Shown here piece by piece: positions 30,344-40,200 of a DNA stretch of 45,666 nucleotides. Below the pieces are notes generated by a model, which saw only the letters and a program-made list of their open reading frames with translations, had not been told where the DNA came from and searched no databases. Source of the DNA: a virus; the IMG/VR virus record IMGVR_UViG_3300032092_000060, positions 1-45,666 of that record; one strand, 5' to 3'. Each line of letters starts with the position of its first letter. Position 1 is the first letter of the stretch. The position numbers were made by a program, and so were the translations under genes.

Positions 30344-32050
30344 CTAAATTCCCCAGTTTCCCTTGTGATTATCAGGACTTACCAGTCCCATCATGACCTT
30401 TGTCTGATGACTGTCAAACCAGCCCTCAAGCATGTCGTCTAGCTGTGAAGTTCTGTGGTCTTTAGCCGCCTGAGTTGCATCCTGTTCAAGGACGTTGTTC
30501 CAGTAGTGAACAGCCAGAGCGACAGCATCGATCCTGTCATCCTTGGCAAGGGAACCCTTGTCCTTGGTCAGTCTGGTCATCTGGTAGAGTAGGCGGAACC
30601 TGTTGACCTCCTCAGGTCTACGTTCAGTGGTACTGTCGTAGTCCCTCTTGATGAGGCTCTTGTTCACGATCAGTCGATGCTGGTTCATCACAGGTTCCAG
30701 CGTATCGATGATCCTTCGTTCCTTCTGGGTGTTGGACCGCTCAGTGTCTTCGATGGCACAGCGGTGGTACTTCTGTAACACTGGAGCCAGCAGTCGGTTG
30801 AACATACCGTCACCGAAGTTAGGCTCAACGATCACCATGTTGACAGCGTACCTCTGAGCGATCTTGCTCAGTCCTTCCAGAGTGGCATTGTCGTAACCAC
30901 CGGGAAGACCGCCAGCATCGAGGAGGTATAGGCGGGAGTGAAGATGGGCCACCACTGCATAGGCAGTTTCATCACCACCTCGACCTGAAGGGTCAACAGC
31001 CATGATGATACCTTGGTACTCAGCCCAGTCTTGGGAGATGAAGAATGGTCTATGGTATCTGTCACCTGACATTCCTACGTTGGGGATGTCTCCTACCACT
31101 AGCTCAGGGGATGAACCCCAAGCGAGATCGACAGGAGCCTTCTTGTGGTCAGTATCCATGACGATGAGGTCACGGAGCTTGAGGGGGTAGCGATCCTCGT
31201 CACTGAGGCTGGTATCCAGCATGAACTGGAGGTTAAAGCCTGACCGACCATAGGAAGCTTCACGCTCCAACAGGTCCTCGTCGGTGAACCTTGACTTGTC
31301 AGTAGGGCCACCTTCGATGTCAGGATACTTGTCCAGCATCTCTACGATGAGGGGTGAGAGGAAGGAACCGTACTTCTCCCTCTGTTTCCCATTGGGGAAC
31401 CTGGCGGGCCAGATGCGGACATCGTAGCCACGGTTGGGAAGCTCGTTGTAGATCGATTGTTCGGTCTGAGGGGTACCAAGGTAGGTGATGGTAGTGTCAT
31501 CACCGGGGGACAGAATGGCGTCGAACTCCTTGATCTGTTCCTTCAGCTTGTCTCTCTTGGCTTGGGTGTCGGAATTGGTGGGGACCTCACAATCGTCAAC
31601 AATCACGTCATGGGCGCGTGATCCAGCAAGCTGCGAGGTGATGCCCAATGACTTGACTGACGGTGCGTGAGAGGCTTTGGATGGTCCAACGTCGAAGGAC
31701 ACCTTGGAGAAGCGTTGGTCATCCTTGGGCCTCAGATGCTCTAGGATGGGCATCTCGTTGATCAAGCGTAGGGTGAAGGTTGAGAAGTCATCAGCACGTT
31801 GCTTGGATGCTGAGACCACCAGAAGCTTTCGATCTGGGTCACACAGCAGCTTCCATGTGACGAACGCGGAGGTCACCCATGACTTGCCGACACCACGGAA
31901 CGCCTGAATGACACGGCGACGAGGACCGTGTTGGAGGTAATGTGCGATGTCGAACTGGACAGGGGTAGGGTCGGGGAGGTTCAAGTGACGCCATACGAGA
32001 AAGAGGTAGTTGCGGAAGTCTGAGCGGATGGGGTCGTATTCTTCAGTCAT
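30344..32050 (-). CDS. terL: Large terminase subunit (gp19-like)
   Basis: 568 residues, close to T7 gp19 (586). ATPase: Walker A FRGVGKSW near 55, Walker B DVIVDDCEVPTNS near 155. Nuclease: VDPSGRGGDETAYAVV near 335, VEPNFGDGMF near 385 and RIDAVALAVHYW near 510. It cuts concatemers and drives DNA into the head through the portal. ATG 32050 follows GAGG and overlaps the end of the HNH gene by 8 bp. Confidence 0.96.
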   Translation of the reverse strand: MTEEYDPIRSDFRNYLFLVWRHLNLPDPTPVQFDIAHYLQHGPRRRVIQAFRGVGKSWVTSAFVTWKLLCDPDRKLLVVSASKQRADDFSTFTLRLINEMPILEHLRPKDDQRFSKVSFDVGPSKASHAPSVKSLGITSQLAGSRAHDVIVDDCEVPTNSDTQAKRDKLKEQIKEFDAILSPGDDTTITYLGTPQTEQSIYNELPNRGYDVRIWPARFPNGKQREKYGSFLSPLIVEMLDKYPDIEGGPTDKSRFTDEDLLEREASYGRSGFNLQFMLDTSLSDEDRYPLKLRDLIVMDTDHKKAPVDLAWGSSPELVVGDIPNVGMSGDRYHRPFFISQDWAEYQGIIMAVDPSGRGGDETAYAVVAHLHSRLYLLDAGGLPGGYDNATLEGLSKIAQRYAVNMVIVEPNFGDGMFNRLLAPVLQKYHRCAIEDTERSNTQKERRIIDTLEPVMNQHRLIVNKSLIKRDYDSTTERRPEEVNRFRLLYQMTRLTKDKGSLAKDDRIDAVALAVHYWNNVLEQDATQAAKDHRTSQLDDMLEGWFDSHQTKVMMGLVSPDNHKGNWGI

Positions 32051-32441
32051 CTACAATGACCTCGATGTGTTCTTCAGCGACAAGCTGGAGGTGTTCAAGC
32101 TGACGCCTGACCTCGTTCTTGTCCTTCATGGATTGGATGACGGAGGTCCTCATCGAGGGACCTAACTCTTCGATCTCCTCTTCAGACCAGTCTGGTTGCT
32201 TGAGGAGCTTCTTGTATCGGCGCTCATAGGTGCCGAGAAGGTAGGCGGCGCGGGAGGGGATGGAGAAGTACAGACGGTCACCAAGCAGCACGTTGCACTC
32301 CTTGCAGCACGGAACAGTGTTCTTGTAGGAGACGTTCTTACGTCCACCCTTTTTCCTGTATACGTTCTGGTTGTACGACACCGGGACTACATGGTCACGG
32401 TTGTCTCCATCCCAAGCACCGCAGTAGGTGCAGTTGGGCAT
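32043..32441 (-). CDS. HNH endonuclease next to the large terminase
   Basis: 132 residues from ATG 32441, with GTGAG upstream. A GTG at 32450 has none. The HNH core is CTYCGAWDGDNRDHVVPVS, then NTVPCCKECNVLLGDR: two Cys pairs around the DH motif. It may be a packaging partner, as HNH proteins next to terminases are required in some phages, or a homing nuclease. The long helical C-terminal part (about 75-132) is unusual for a simple homing enzyme. Confidence 0.85.
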   Translation of the reverse strand: MPNCTYCGAWDGDNRDHVVPVSYNQNVYRKKGGRKNVSYKNTVPCCKECNVLLGDRLYFSIPSRAAYLLGTYERRYKKLLKQPDWSEEEIEELGPSMRTSVIQSMKDKNEVRRQLEHLQLVAEEHIEVIVDD

Positions 32442-32641
32442 TAATCTCACTTGTGGGTTGTATTCCCCAAAGCTTCATATCCCCCGCTGCAAGTGCAACG
32501 GAGGGAAGTGGGCTAGGATGCCTCTCCACGGGCCAGAGATGGCTCAGGAGCGGGGTCTAGGATTTTTTCAAAGTGGCGGAGGGGTCAGGGGAGACGGGCC
32601 TGTACGGCCTTCTAATCGCCTCCCCCTTCCCTAGGGTAACC

Positions 32642-32926
32642 TTACTTCGAGATACGGACCTTACAGGCGTTGGTGTTCCCTGTGCCTGAGAGGGAGCAGC
32701 GTATCCGTCCGCTGGCAGGTACGGTGATGGTGGTGCCGCCGATGATGCCCCCTTCAGAGGCATTGATGGCAGCATCCAGAACAGCCCAAGCGGACCCGTC
32801 CCAGCCGTCGATGGCGACGAACTCATTGCCGCTCAGTCCTGTTACAGTGACCTTATAGTCACCAGCAGGAAGTGTTCCCTTCTCCACGTTGTTGTCTCGC
32901 GGGAGGATATAGTTGATCTGACGCAT
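32642..32926 (-). CDS. 94-residue beta-rich protein
   Basis: ATG 32926 follows AAGGAGG and overlaps the preceding stop. The sequence alternates short strands (YKVTVTGLSGNEFVAI, TTITVPASGRIRCSL), like a small jelly-roll or decoration domain. It could be a minor virion protein. No family recognised. The 190 bp after it holds no gene I can support. Confidence 0.7.
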   Translation of the reverse strand: MRQINYILPRDNNVEKGTLPAGDYKVTVTGLSGNEFVAIDGWDGSAWAVLDAAINASEGGIIGGTTITVPASGRIRCSLSGTGNTNACKVRISK

Positions 32927-33177
32927 TAGTGATGTGCCTCCTTAGCAGCATCTTTGGGAAACGGGAGCTTGTCGATCAGCCTGTTTGCAGGGTTGGTCTC
33001 GACAGGGCCACCGCCCACATTGTTGTCTTTGAGGAACTGGCGGATGACGTTGAGAGTGGCGGCGTCAGCAGACACCTTCACCACCTCATCGCCAGCCACA
33101 ACAGTCTTGCCCTCAGTGAGCATCTTCTCCATCTCGTTGACGAGAAGGTTGTAGATGTCCTTGAGCTTGTCAGCCAT
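32926..33177 (-). CDS. Probable small terminase subunit (gp18-like)
   Basis: 83 residues, the size of T7 gp18 (89). 'YNLLVNEMEKMLTEGKTVV....KVSADAATLNVIRQFLKDNNV' resembles small terminase subunits of marine T7-like phages. It lies between the tail-fibre block and large terminase, as gene 18 does. It would recognise the concatemer junction. The call rests on size, place and this motif. Confidence 0.65.
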   Translation of the reverse strand: MADKLKDIYNLLVNEMEKMLTEGKTVVAGDEVVKVSADAATLNVIRQFLKDNNVGGGPVETNPANRLIDKLPFPKDAAKEAHH

Positions 33178-33455
33178 TAGGGGGTCTTCCAGTGAATATG
33201 GGAGGCGATCCAGTTGAACACATAGGGCACAGCCATGCCCAGTGAGATCAGGATACCGCCAATGTATGCGACCTTCTTCTCCACTTCAGTCTTGAAGCTC
33301 TCTAGCTGAAGTAGCTCTGCCCTGAGTTCAGCGATATCGTGCTGACACTGAGGGGACTGGGGAAGGTCACGGATGTTAGCTCTGATGAAGTTCTGATTCT
33401 CTTCGATCCGCGCTGTGCGGTCCAAGAGATCGAGGAGGATTTGGTTCGGTTCCAT
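33177..33455 (-). CDS. Coiled-coil protein with one C-terminal membrane helix
   Basis: 92 residues: a long charged helix (about 5-60) and a hydrophobic segment (KVAYIGGILISLGMAVPYVF, about 61-80), then WIASHIHWKTP. The layout is that of XhlA-like or gp17.5-region lysis proteins. A second holin or a spanin-like role is possible. Confidence 0.6.
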   Translation of the reverse strand: MEPNQILLDLLDRTARIEENQNFIRANIRDLPQSPQCQHDIAELRAELLQLESFKTEVEKKVAYIGGILISLGMAVPYVFNWIASHIHWKTP

Positions 33456-33679
33456 TAACTCATCGCCACCAGCTTGTTCATGGTCACCTGACCAGCCTGG
33501 AGTTCCACGTTGAGGGCGTCTCGCTGTAGAGTAAGCTGGTCGATCTGGGAGTTCAGTGCGTTCAACTGCGCCTCAAGTGAGGACACAGCGAACGTCATAC
33601 GTGACGCCAGTACAGCCAACTCAGGTTCGGTGACACCAAGCTGTGTCATCACAGCCAAGAGTTCGGGTTTAAGGTTCAT
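33455..33679 (-). CDS. 74-residue coiled-coil protein
   Basis: ATG 33679 follows AGGA. The region SLEAQLNALNSQIDQLTLQRDAL has clear heptads. It may act with the tail fibre or the following membrane protein. Function is unknown. Confidence 0.65.
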   Translation of the reverse strand: MNLKPELLAVMTQLGVTEPELAVLASRMTFAVSSLEAQLNALNSQIDQLTLQRDALNVELQAGQVTMNKLVAMS

Positions 33680-33694
33680 TGTAGTTCCTGTTGA

Positions 33695-34573
33695 TTAGGC
33701 GGGTCTCAAAGCGATGGACATCGCAGCCCATGAATAGTTCGTACTGTCGCTAGCCTCGATGAGTGCCGCTTCGGGATTGAACGGGCCGGATGTCCAGAAA
33801 GCGTGACCAATACCGAGCGAGGCGTCATTGACGTCATTACCACCCGCCACCCTCCAGCCAGTCAGCGAAGCCGGGAACGGGCTGGTGTCGAATGCCTCTC
33901 CGGTGCTACTGGCCCCAGCATAGACAGCCACCACCACGGACCCCGGCGTCACCGGGGTTATGGATGGTGCATCTGCAAGAACAGAGTTCGCAGACTGCGC
34001 CGTCACCACCGCAACGTCATTCACCACCGAAGCAACGCCGCGAAACACATAGACAGCCATCGCGCCGCCATCGTCGAGGCTTCCGGTAGGACCAAAAGTC
34101 GTGGACGTATCACCGTTGACGAACTTGTAGGCCACCCGGAGATTGGTATCGAACGTATCGTCCTGATAGAGTTCACTAGCGAACAGTGTGTAAGGATTGG
34201 TGCCATCGGTGATAGCGAGCGTTCGGTTGGCAACGGACCCGGTGACGAAGACGGCAATGACAAGATCATCGTTGGATACTGATGAGGCGATGCCTCCTGT
34301 TAGACCGCTGTTGAGCGAAATCGTGCTGTTACCAGACGTTGCGCCTATTTTACTGGCTGTAGATCCACCTACAAACACAATACTTCCAAGTGCTTTTTTA
34401 GCAGCCAGCATTCCCATCGTGAGGGGCATCCCCAAGAGCATGTGCTTGGAGAACTCGATGTTCTCAGGCTTGATGATGGCAGGTTTGGGCGAGAGGATTA
34501 GTCCCGCCTTCGCCTGTACCGGAACAATCAAGCCAGCGGCGAGAGTACTCGCCAGCAGAGTTTTCTTGATCAT
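33695..34573 (-). CDS. Putative surface or receptor-binding protein with signal-like N-terminus
   Basis: 292 residues from ATG 34573, which overlaps the tail-fibre stop. The N-terminus MIKKTLLASTLAAGLIVPVQA looks like a signal peptide or anchor, and a second hydrophobic stretch lies near 55-80. The rest is a Gly/Ser/Thr-rich beta domain with repeated 'VAVYAGAS' and 'WAAMSIALRPA' endings typical of phage adhesin-type domains. It is probably part of the host-recognition apparatus next to the fibre. Confidence 0.6.
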   Translation of the reverse strand: MIKKTLLASTLAAGLIVPVQAKAGLILSPKPAIIKPENIEFSKHMLLGMPLTMGMLAAKKALGSIVFVGGSTASKIGATSGNSTISLNSGLTGGIASSVSNDDLVIAVFVTGSVANRTLAITDGTNPYTLFASELYQDDTFDTNLRVAYKFVNGDTSTTFGPTGSLDDGGAMAVYVFRGVASVVNDVAVVTAQSANSVLADAPSITPVTPGSVVVAVYAGASSTGEAFDTSPFPASLTGWRVAGGNDVNDASLGIGHAFWTSGPFNPEAALIEASDSTNYSWAAMSIALRPA

Positions 34574-37149
34574 TAGGTTGCGATGTCTCCAATGAGGACC
34601 CACTCGTCGGTACCAATCTTCAACAGAGTGGCACCAGAGTACTGTCCGGTCAGTTTAAGCTTTGATCCTGAGGACCTGATCGTCACACCAGCGCCACCAA
34701 CAGTGACCTGACCAGCACCCATCTGGATGATGTCGATGCGGGTATCCAACGGGAACGCAGTGGTAGCGTTGGTCGGGATCGTCAACGTGATGGCCGAAGC
34801 GTTGCTAAGACGCACAGCTTTACCAGCATCAGTCAGCGCCAGTGTGTAGGTCGTACCAGTCTGGGCGTTGGCAGGAACAGTACGAACAGTCTCCACCACG
34901 TAGTCCGTAGTGGCAATCTGAGTTGTCTCAGTCCATGCTGAAGCCGTAGGAGCGGCGGGCGTACCAGTGAACGTAGGAGACGCAAGAGGGGCCTTGGCGT
35001 CCAGAGAGGACTGGAGACTGGTGATGTCAGAGATGACATGTGCGTGTCCAGACAGCGACACATCCTTTGTCGTACCGTTGATACGGACGAACATGCCGCT
35101 CGTCGTAGTCCACAGGTCGCCGTCCACGGGGGCGGAGGGAGCCGTGCCATGCGGGACGCGAAGGCCAGCATTACCAGAGACAGAAGCCACGGTAGCCAGC
35201 AGCCCAGTCATCGTACCGCCAGACAGGGCCAGCTTGGCGTCAAGCGTTGTCTGGAGACTTGTCACATCAGAGATGGCGTGACTGTGCGTCGAGGGCGTGA
35301 ACGTAGAAGGCTTACCAGTGATGTCAGTCCAGTCCTGCGCCGTAGCCGTGAGGCTCAGTCCATTACCAGCATCGTTGTAGGAGTAGGTGATGCGGGTGTG
35401 GGAACCGTTGGCAAGCAGCGTATTAATCGCATCCTGTGCAGCTTCATCGAAGTCAGTGACCTGAGAAGCTGTGTGGGTGTGCGAAGACGCGGCAGCATCA
35501 GTGATCCCGTAGCCAGACAGAGTGGTAGGCTTGGAGGTGACACCAGACCACGGAACGCTGTCGGCACTGTCAGCAGAGGCGACCTTACCGTCATCGTTAG
35601 GGTCATAGACGGTCTTCGTCATGTCACCAGCACCAGAACCAGAGGCACCCTGATTACCAGTTCTGGAGAACCACATGAACAGCGTGTCGTTGTTGGACGG
35701 GAGCGTACCAGCAACATAGGAGACAGGAACCTTGCGGTATCCGGTCATGTTTACGACTGCGCCGTTAACCTGGAACAGGAGGTAGTTGGAGTAACCGGAA
35801 GGCTTCAGATGGAGAAGACCACGGTTGGAGGTGGTCGTGCTATCGTCCAAGCTATCGAGCCAGTTCACCATACTGTTCGCTTCATCATCGAGATCGTCGA
35901 TATAAAGCTCAGTTACAGAGGCTATGGTTCCATTGTTGAACCTGATCTTACCATTACCAGGGTCGGCATCAGTAGTGGTCGTGGAGAACACATAGCGGAC
36001 ACCAGCGTCTCGACCATTGGTGCCGTTTGTACCAGTAGCGCCTGTAGCACCTGTAGCGCCTGTAGCACCAGTTGCACCAGTAGGGCCAGTGACGTTGTCA
36101 CGAAGCGTCCACGTAGAGACACCAGTCTTCTCGTAGACATCTCCATTGGCGTCATCGAGGTACCAGTCACCGACAGTATAGGAACCAGTCGCAGGAGCGC
36201 CAGTGCCGCTGTACCACTTGGAGCCAGCAGCGCCAGTAGCACCCTGAGGTCCAGTCGCACCTGTAGCCCCAGTAGCACCCTGAGGGCCAGTAAGATTGTC
36301 CCTAAGCGTCCAAGTAGAAGCACCAGTCTTCTCATAGACATCACCGTTGGTCTCGTTCAGATACCAATCAGTGACAACACCGAGACCACCAGAGGGAGCA
36401 CCAGCGCCGCTGTACCAGAGAGAACCATCAGTTCCAGCAGGGCCAGTAGCACCTGTTGCGCCTTGGGGACCAGTGTCGCCCTGAGGACCTTGAATAGAAC
36501 CTACGTTGGACCAAGACCCATTGTTCCAGACCCAAAGCTGACCGCTAATGAGATAGCCGTCACCGTTGGTGTTACCGGAGGGAGGGAGAAGTCCAGAGTT
36601 AGCCACGGTGCCGAGGATACGAACGCTTTCACCAGCGACACCCTGAGGACCTTGGACGCCTTGCGGACCCTGAGGTCCGGTGGCACCCTGAGGTCCCGTA
36701 GGTCCTGTGATGTTGTCAACTACGCTCCATGATGCGTTACCCTTGCGGTACACATCGCCGTTGGAGGTATTGAGATAGAGGTCACCCTCGATCCCCAGAT
36801 AGGACGGTGGCGCACCAGTTCCGGTGTACCACTTGGAAGAATACTCTTCGCCTTCCTCTGCAATGTAGATAGCCTGACGGATTGCCTTGTTGAGGTCTGC
36901 CGTCTGCCAGCGCGCCTTGGCGGTGAAGTCTACCAATAGGGCATTCGCAGTGTCACGCTTGATCAGGATAACTGCACCATTGGTGGGCGCGGCGTCGAAC
37001 CTGATCTGGCTATCACTCAACCACACGAAGGCAGTGGTCTCTACGTTATCGAGAAACACCTTCACATGGGAGCGGTCAAGATAGAGGAAGGGAACATTGT
37101 AGGTTTGCGTAGCACCATTCCCGGTGTACGTTACGTAGCTGTTAGCCAT
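34573..37149 (-). CDS. Tail fibre with collagen-like modules (gp17-like)
   Basis: 858 residues from ATG 37149 (AGGGA upstream); the longer start is rejected. Residues 1-70 are the T7 gp17 N-terminal attachment domain (TYTGNGATQTYNVPF, SHVKVFLDN). Then come four modules of the form 'WYSGTGAP...DWYLNETNGDVYEKTGASTWTLRDN', separated by collagen-like GPQGATGPTG repeats. The C-terminal part (about 470-858) has DITSLQ and TSLDAK repeats and ends in a beta domain. The modules may vary between strains by recombination. Confidence 0.93.
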   Translation of the reverse strand: MANSYVTYTGNGATQTYNVPFLYLDRSHVKVFLDNVETTAFVWLSDSQIRFDAAPTNGAVILIKRDTANALLVDFTAKARWQTADLNKAIRQAIYIAEEGEEYSSKWYTGTGAPPSYLGIEGDLYLNTSNGDVYRKGNASWSVVDNITGPTGPQGATGPQGPQGVQGPQGVAGESVRILGTVANSGLLPPSGNTNGDGYLISGQLWVWNNGSWSNVGSIQGPQGDTGPQGATGATGPAGTDGSLWYSGAGAPSGGLGVVTDWYLNETNGDVYEKTGASTWTLRDNLTGPQGATGATGATGPQGATGAAGSKWYSGTGAPATGSYTVGDWYLDDANGDVYEKTGVSTWTLRDNVTGPTGATGATGATGATGATGTNGTNGRDAGVRYVFSTTTTDADPGNGKIRFNNGTIASVTELYIDDLDDEANSMVNWLDSLDDSTTTSNRGLLHLKPSGYSNYLLFQVNGAVVNMTGYRKVPVSYVAGTLPSNNDTLFMWFSRTGNQGASGSGAGDMTKTVYDPNDDGKVASADSADSVPWSGVTSKPTTLSGYGITDAAASSHTHTASQVTDFDEAAQDAINTLLANGSHTRITYSYNDAGNGLSLTATAQDWTDITGKPSTFTPSTHSHAISDVTSLQTTLDAKLALSGGTMTGLLATVASVSGNAGLRVPHGTAPSAPVDGDLWTTTSGMFVRINGTTKDVSLSGHAHVISDITSLQSSLDAKAPLASPTFTGTPAAPTASAWTETTQIATTDYVVETVRTVPANAQTGTTYTLALTDAGKAVRLSNASAITLTIPTNATTAFPLDTRIDIIQMGAGQVTVGGAGVTIRSSGSKLKLTGQYSGATLLKIGTDEWVLIGDIAT

Positions 37150-37183
37150 CGATTTCCCTGATTGATAGAGAGGAGAGAGGGAG

Positions 37184-37221
37184 ACCCAAGCGCGTAGCGC
37201 CTGAAGCCCCCTCACTTGGGT
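37184..37221 (-). other. Hairpin between gp16-like gene and tail fibre
   Basis: ACCCAAG pairs with CTTGGGT, with an inner GCGC/GCGC dyad. A pyrimidine-rich, T-poor tract follows. It may be a weak terminator or an mRNA processing point. Confidence 0.4.
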
Positions 37222-40200
37222 TTATTTAGGGTCTTTAGGAGTGTACTTGGGGTAGTCTTGAATGACCTTATCAAGACCGATGGTGAACGGAAGCCACACC
37301 CCCAACAGTCTACCCATCTGCCGTAACTCCGGTTGTGAAGGGGTACGCCCCTCACGAACCATGTCACCAACTGCGGTAAGCGTTGCCGCGACATCGTTAT
37401 ACGTGGACACTACTGGAGGTCCGAAGATCAGGTCACTTGCCTGAGTAGAGCTTCTGGAGTTAGCAAAGAGGCTATCACCAGTGATCCACGGCATCGCAGT
37501 ATCGACAAGCATGGGAAGAATGGAAGACGCACCAGTGCGACCAATACCGCCAAGTACCAAGGCTTCAGCCTGAGTATCAGTAAGGTTACCCTTGAGGATG
37601 GTGTCATCCATATACTCGTCAGGGTCTTCCTTACCGAGAGAACGAGCCTTCCCTTGGAGATAGTACATCATTGTACCAGCACCAACCTGAGACATCAGGA
37701 CTGCCAGAGCGCGAGGGTCAAAGTTCGCAATATTGTGTAGCGTCTGCTTACCCCAGGCCCCCATGACGAAGGAGCGGAACTGGAAGACCATACCCGCAAG
37801 CGGAGTTGTCATCCACTTTGCGAGAGAACCCACATCGTTCCTCTGGATCGCCCTGCCAGTCCAAGAGTACAACGCACGGGCAAACCTTGCCCTTGCAACA
37901 GGGTCCCACTTCTCGAAGTTCATGTAGACCAAGCGTCCGCCTTGGGTGAACTCAGCGTTCTGATAGATGTTCTTCAGTACCTCAGCGAGGGACTTGTCAT
38001 CGAACCCCATCATCCGCATACGATCTGCATCCTTCTTACCAAACCAAGAGTTGATATCATCAACCTTGAAGTCGTAGGAGGTATCGAACACAGGCTTCCC
38101 AAGATCGTCCAAGACTGGAACTTCAGTTGTCTCTTGGACAACCTTACCATTCACTACCTTGGACTTGGTTACAGCTTTCATGCGGGGGGTCTGCTTGGCG
38201 ATCAGCTTATCCTTATGCTTCATAGCCAGCAGTCCAAACCTCTGAGCGATGGTTGTCATAGCCATCTGGTGAGACATGGAGTTAGCCATGTTGAACAAGG
38301 AAATCTTGTTGGTCACACGCTTACCCACCGCCAGCGCATTGTCGAACATGCGTCCAGCAGCGTTGCCTCTGGTTTCACCGAAGGCTTCCTCAAGGAAGTG
38401 TCCCTTGGTGAAGTTGAGGATGCTGTCATCCCCAAGTCCTTGCAGAGCCATCAACTCAGGGATCAGAGCTTTCCTCTCTGCACCCTTGGCAGTCATCACA
38501 AGACGCATCGAGGGGATGGCCTTGAACATTGCATGGAAACCAACTGCGGCAGGGATGTGTGCAATCTCTTGGAACTGATACAGACCCATGTTCTGCATGA
38601 GCCTGACAAACATTGTCCCAGAGACACGCCTCATCGTCGCTGCCCAAGCAGTGTTAGCAGCGGCTCCGAGCCTTGGCTTGCCTGTAATGTGATCGTAGAC
38701 ATACTCAAGACGGCGGATGGTTTCGTCAGCTTCCGCTGGTTTCACACCATCTCTGATCATTGCTTCGTGCGTCTCGCGGATGAGAGCGTTCCACTCAGAT
38801 CGAGTAGTGATGCCGTTGATCATGGTTTCCCCTGTGCGGGGGTCCTTGGCAACAAGACGGGCTAGGGCGATGTGACCAGAAACCTGATCAGCATACCTCT
38901 CAGCCATCTGTATCTGATTGCGAGAGAAGAGATCACGGATAGGGATTGACACCTCGTCTCCGTTGGGTTCCACCCATGAAGCAACGAAGTTGTAGTTGAT
39001 TGCTGTGCGATGTTTACCACGGGCAGGGTTGCCACTGGTTTCATCGTCCTTGTTCTTCTGCATGATCTTCCCGATCAGCGCATCAACATCATCGTCACTC
39101 TTGTCCCACTGGAGTTCTTCAGTAATGAACCGCAGGAGTTCACCCCTATCCCTTCCAGCAAGAGCATGGTTGAGTTGATCGACGTTGCCATAACCTGACT
39201 TGATGAGGTTCTCCATGTACCCTCGCGCAAACTTATTGGCGAGGCGTTCATCGAGGTTCTCAATCACATCCTGCATGGCATAGGCGATAGCTCTCTGGAG
39301 CTTGTCCCTGCCGTGCGTTTCGATCATGCGAAGGACGGCATCGTGATCCACCATCATTGGACGATAGTTGGACCTAGACCCCCACGGGAGTGGTCTATAG
39401 GTCTTCCCTAGTTCCTCTCCGGGGTTCTTGATATGGGCATCCCAACGAGAATAGAAACTGTCCAGTTCACTCACTGCCTTGCGGACGTAAGCTGGCTGAG
39501 AAGCGAGGTTTGCATACCCCGGAGTACCAGGTTCAAACCCACCAAGGTAGTCACCGAAGGCAAGCCAAGACTTGTTCGTCTTGAACATGCCCATTGCCAT
39601 CATACCATTCTCCTTGGCCCACTCAGTGTAAGGCGTAACAAGGGAGCGACGAAGGTTGTTCACCTCCCTATGGTACATCATAGCCTTCTCTACGCTTGTA
39701 ACATCAGCGGTGTTGAGGACGTTACCAGCGGCGTCACGGCCAAGAGGGTCCTCCATCAGGGTACGACCAAGGAACCTAGCGGTGGGATGGTGACGGCCTG
39801 TCCATGCAGCGTTGTCCAATCGGGCATTGACCATCGCAGCTTGGGGGACATCAGCGTCTGTCAGACTACCGATGCTTCCAAGGTTGTCGAAGGTAGCGTA
39901 GCCCACTTGAGCAGCACCAGCGGTGGACTGATTGGGAACTCTGGGGTTGATCATCCTGTTGGCAGTTTCAGTCAGTCGAGGACCAAGGGACGAACCCCTA
40001 GTGGACCAAGTCTTGAAAGAACCAAGCAGCGCAGCACCAGCGCCAAAAGCTAAGGCGTAGTCGCTGACAGACCTAGACCTGTTGTCCACAGCGTCGATGG
40101 CAGCTTCAGCAGCGATGTTACTCACACCACCCATCAGCACAGCCTCACCGATACGGGCAATACGACCAGCCTTAGCAGCGTAGATAAAAGGAGCCAGAGC

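Noticed and set aside
35038-36732. 564-codon plus-strand frame opposite the tail fibre
   Set aside because: Antisense to the well-supported fibre gene. Its length reflects the fibre's regular codon pattern.
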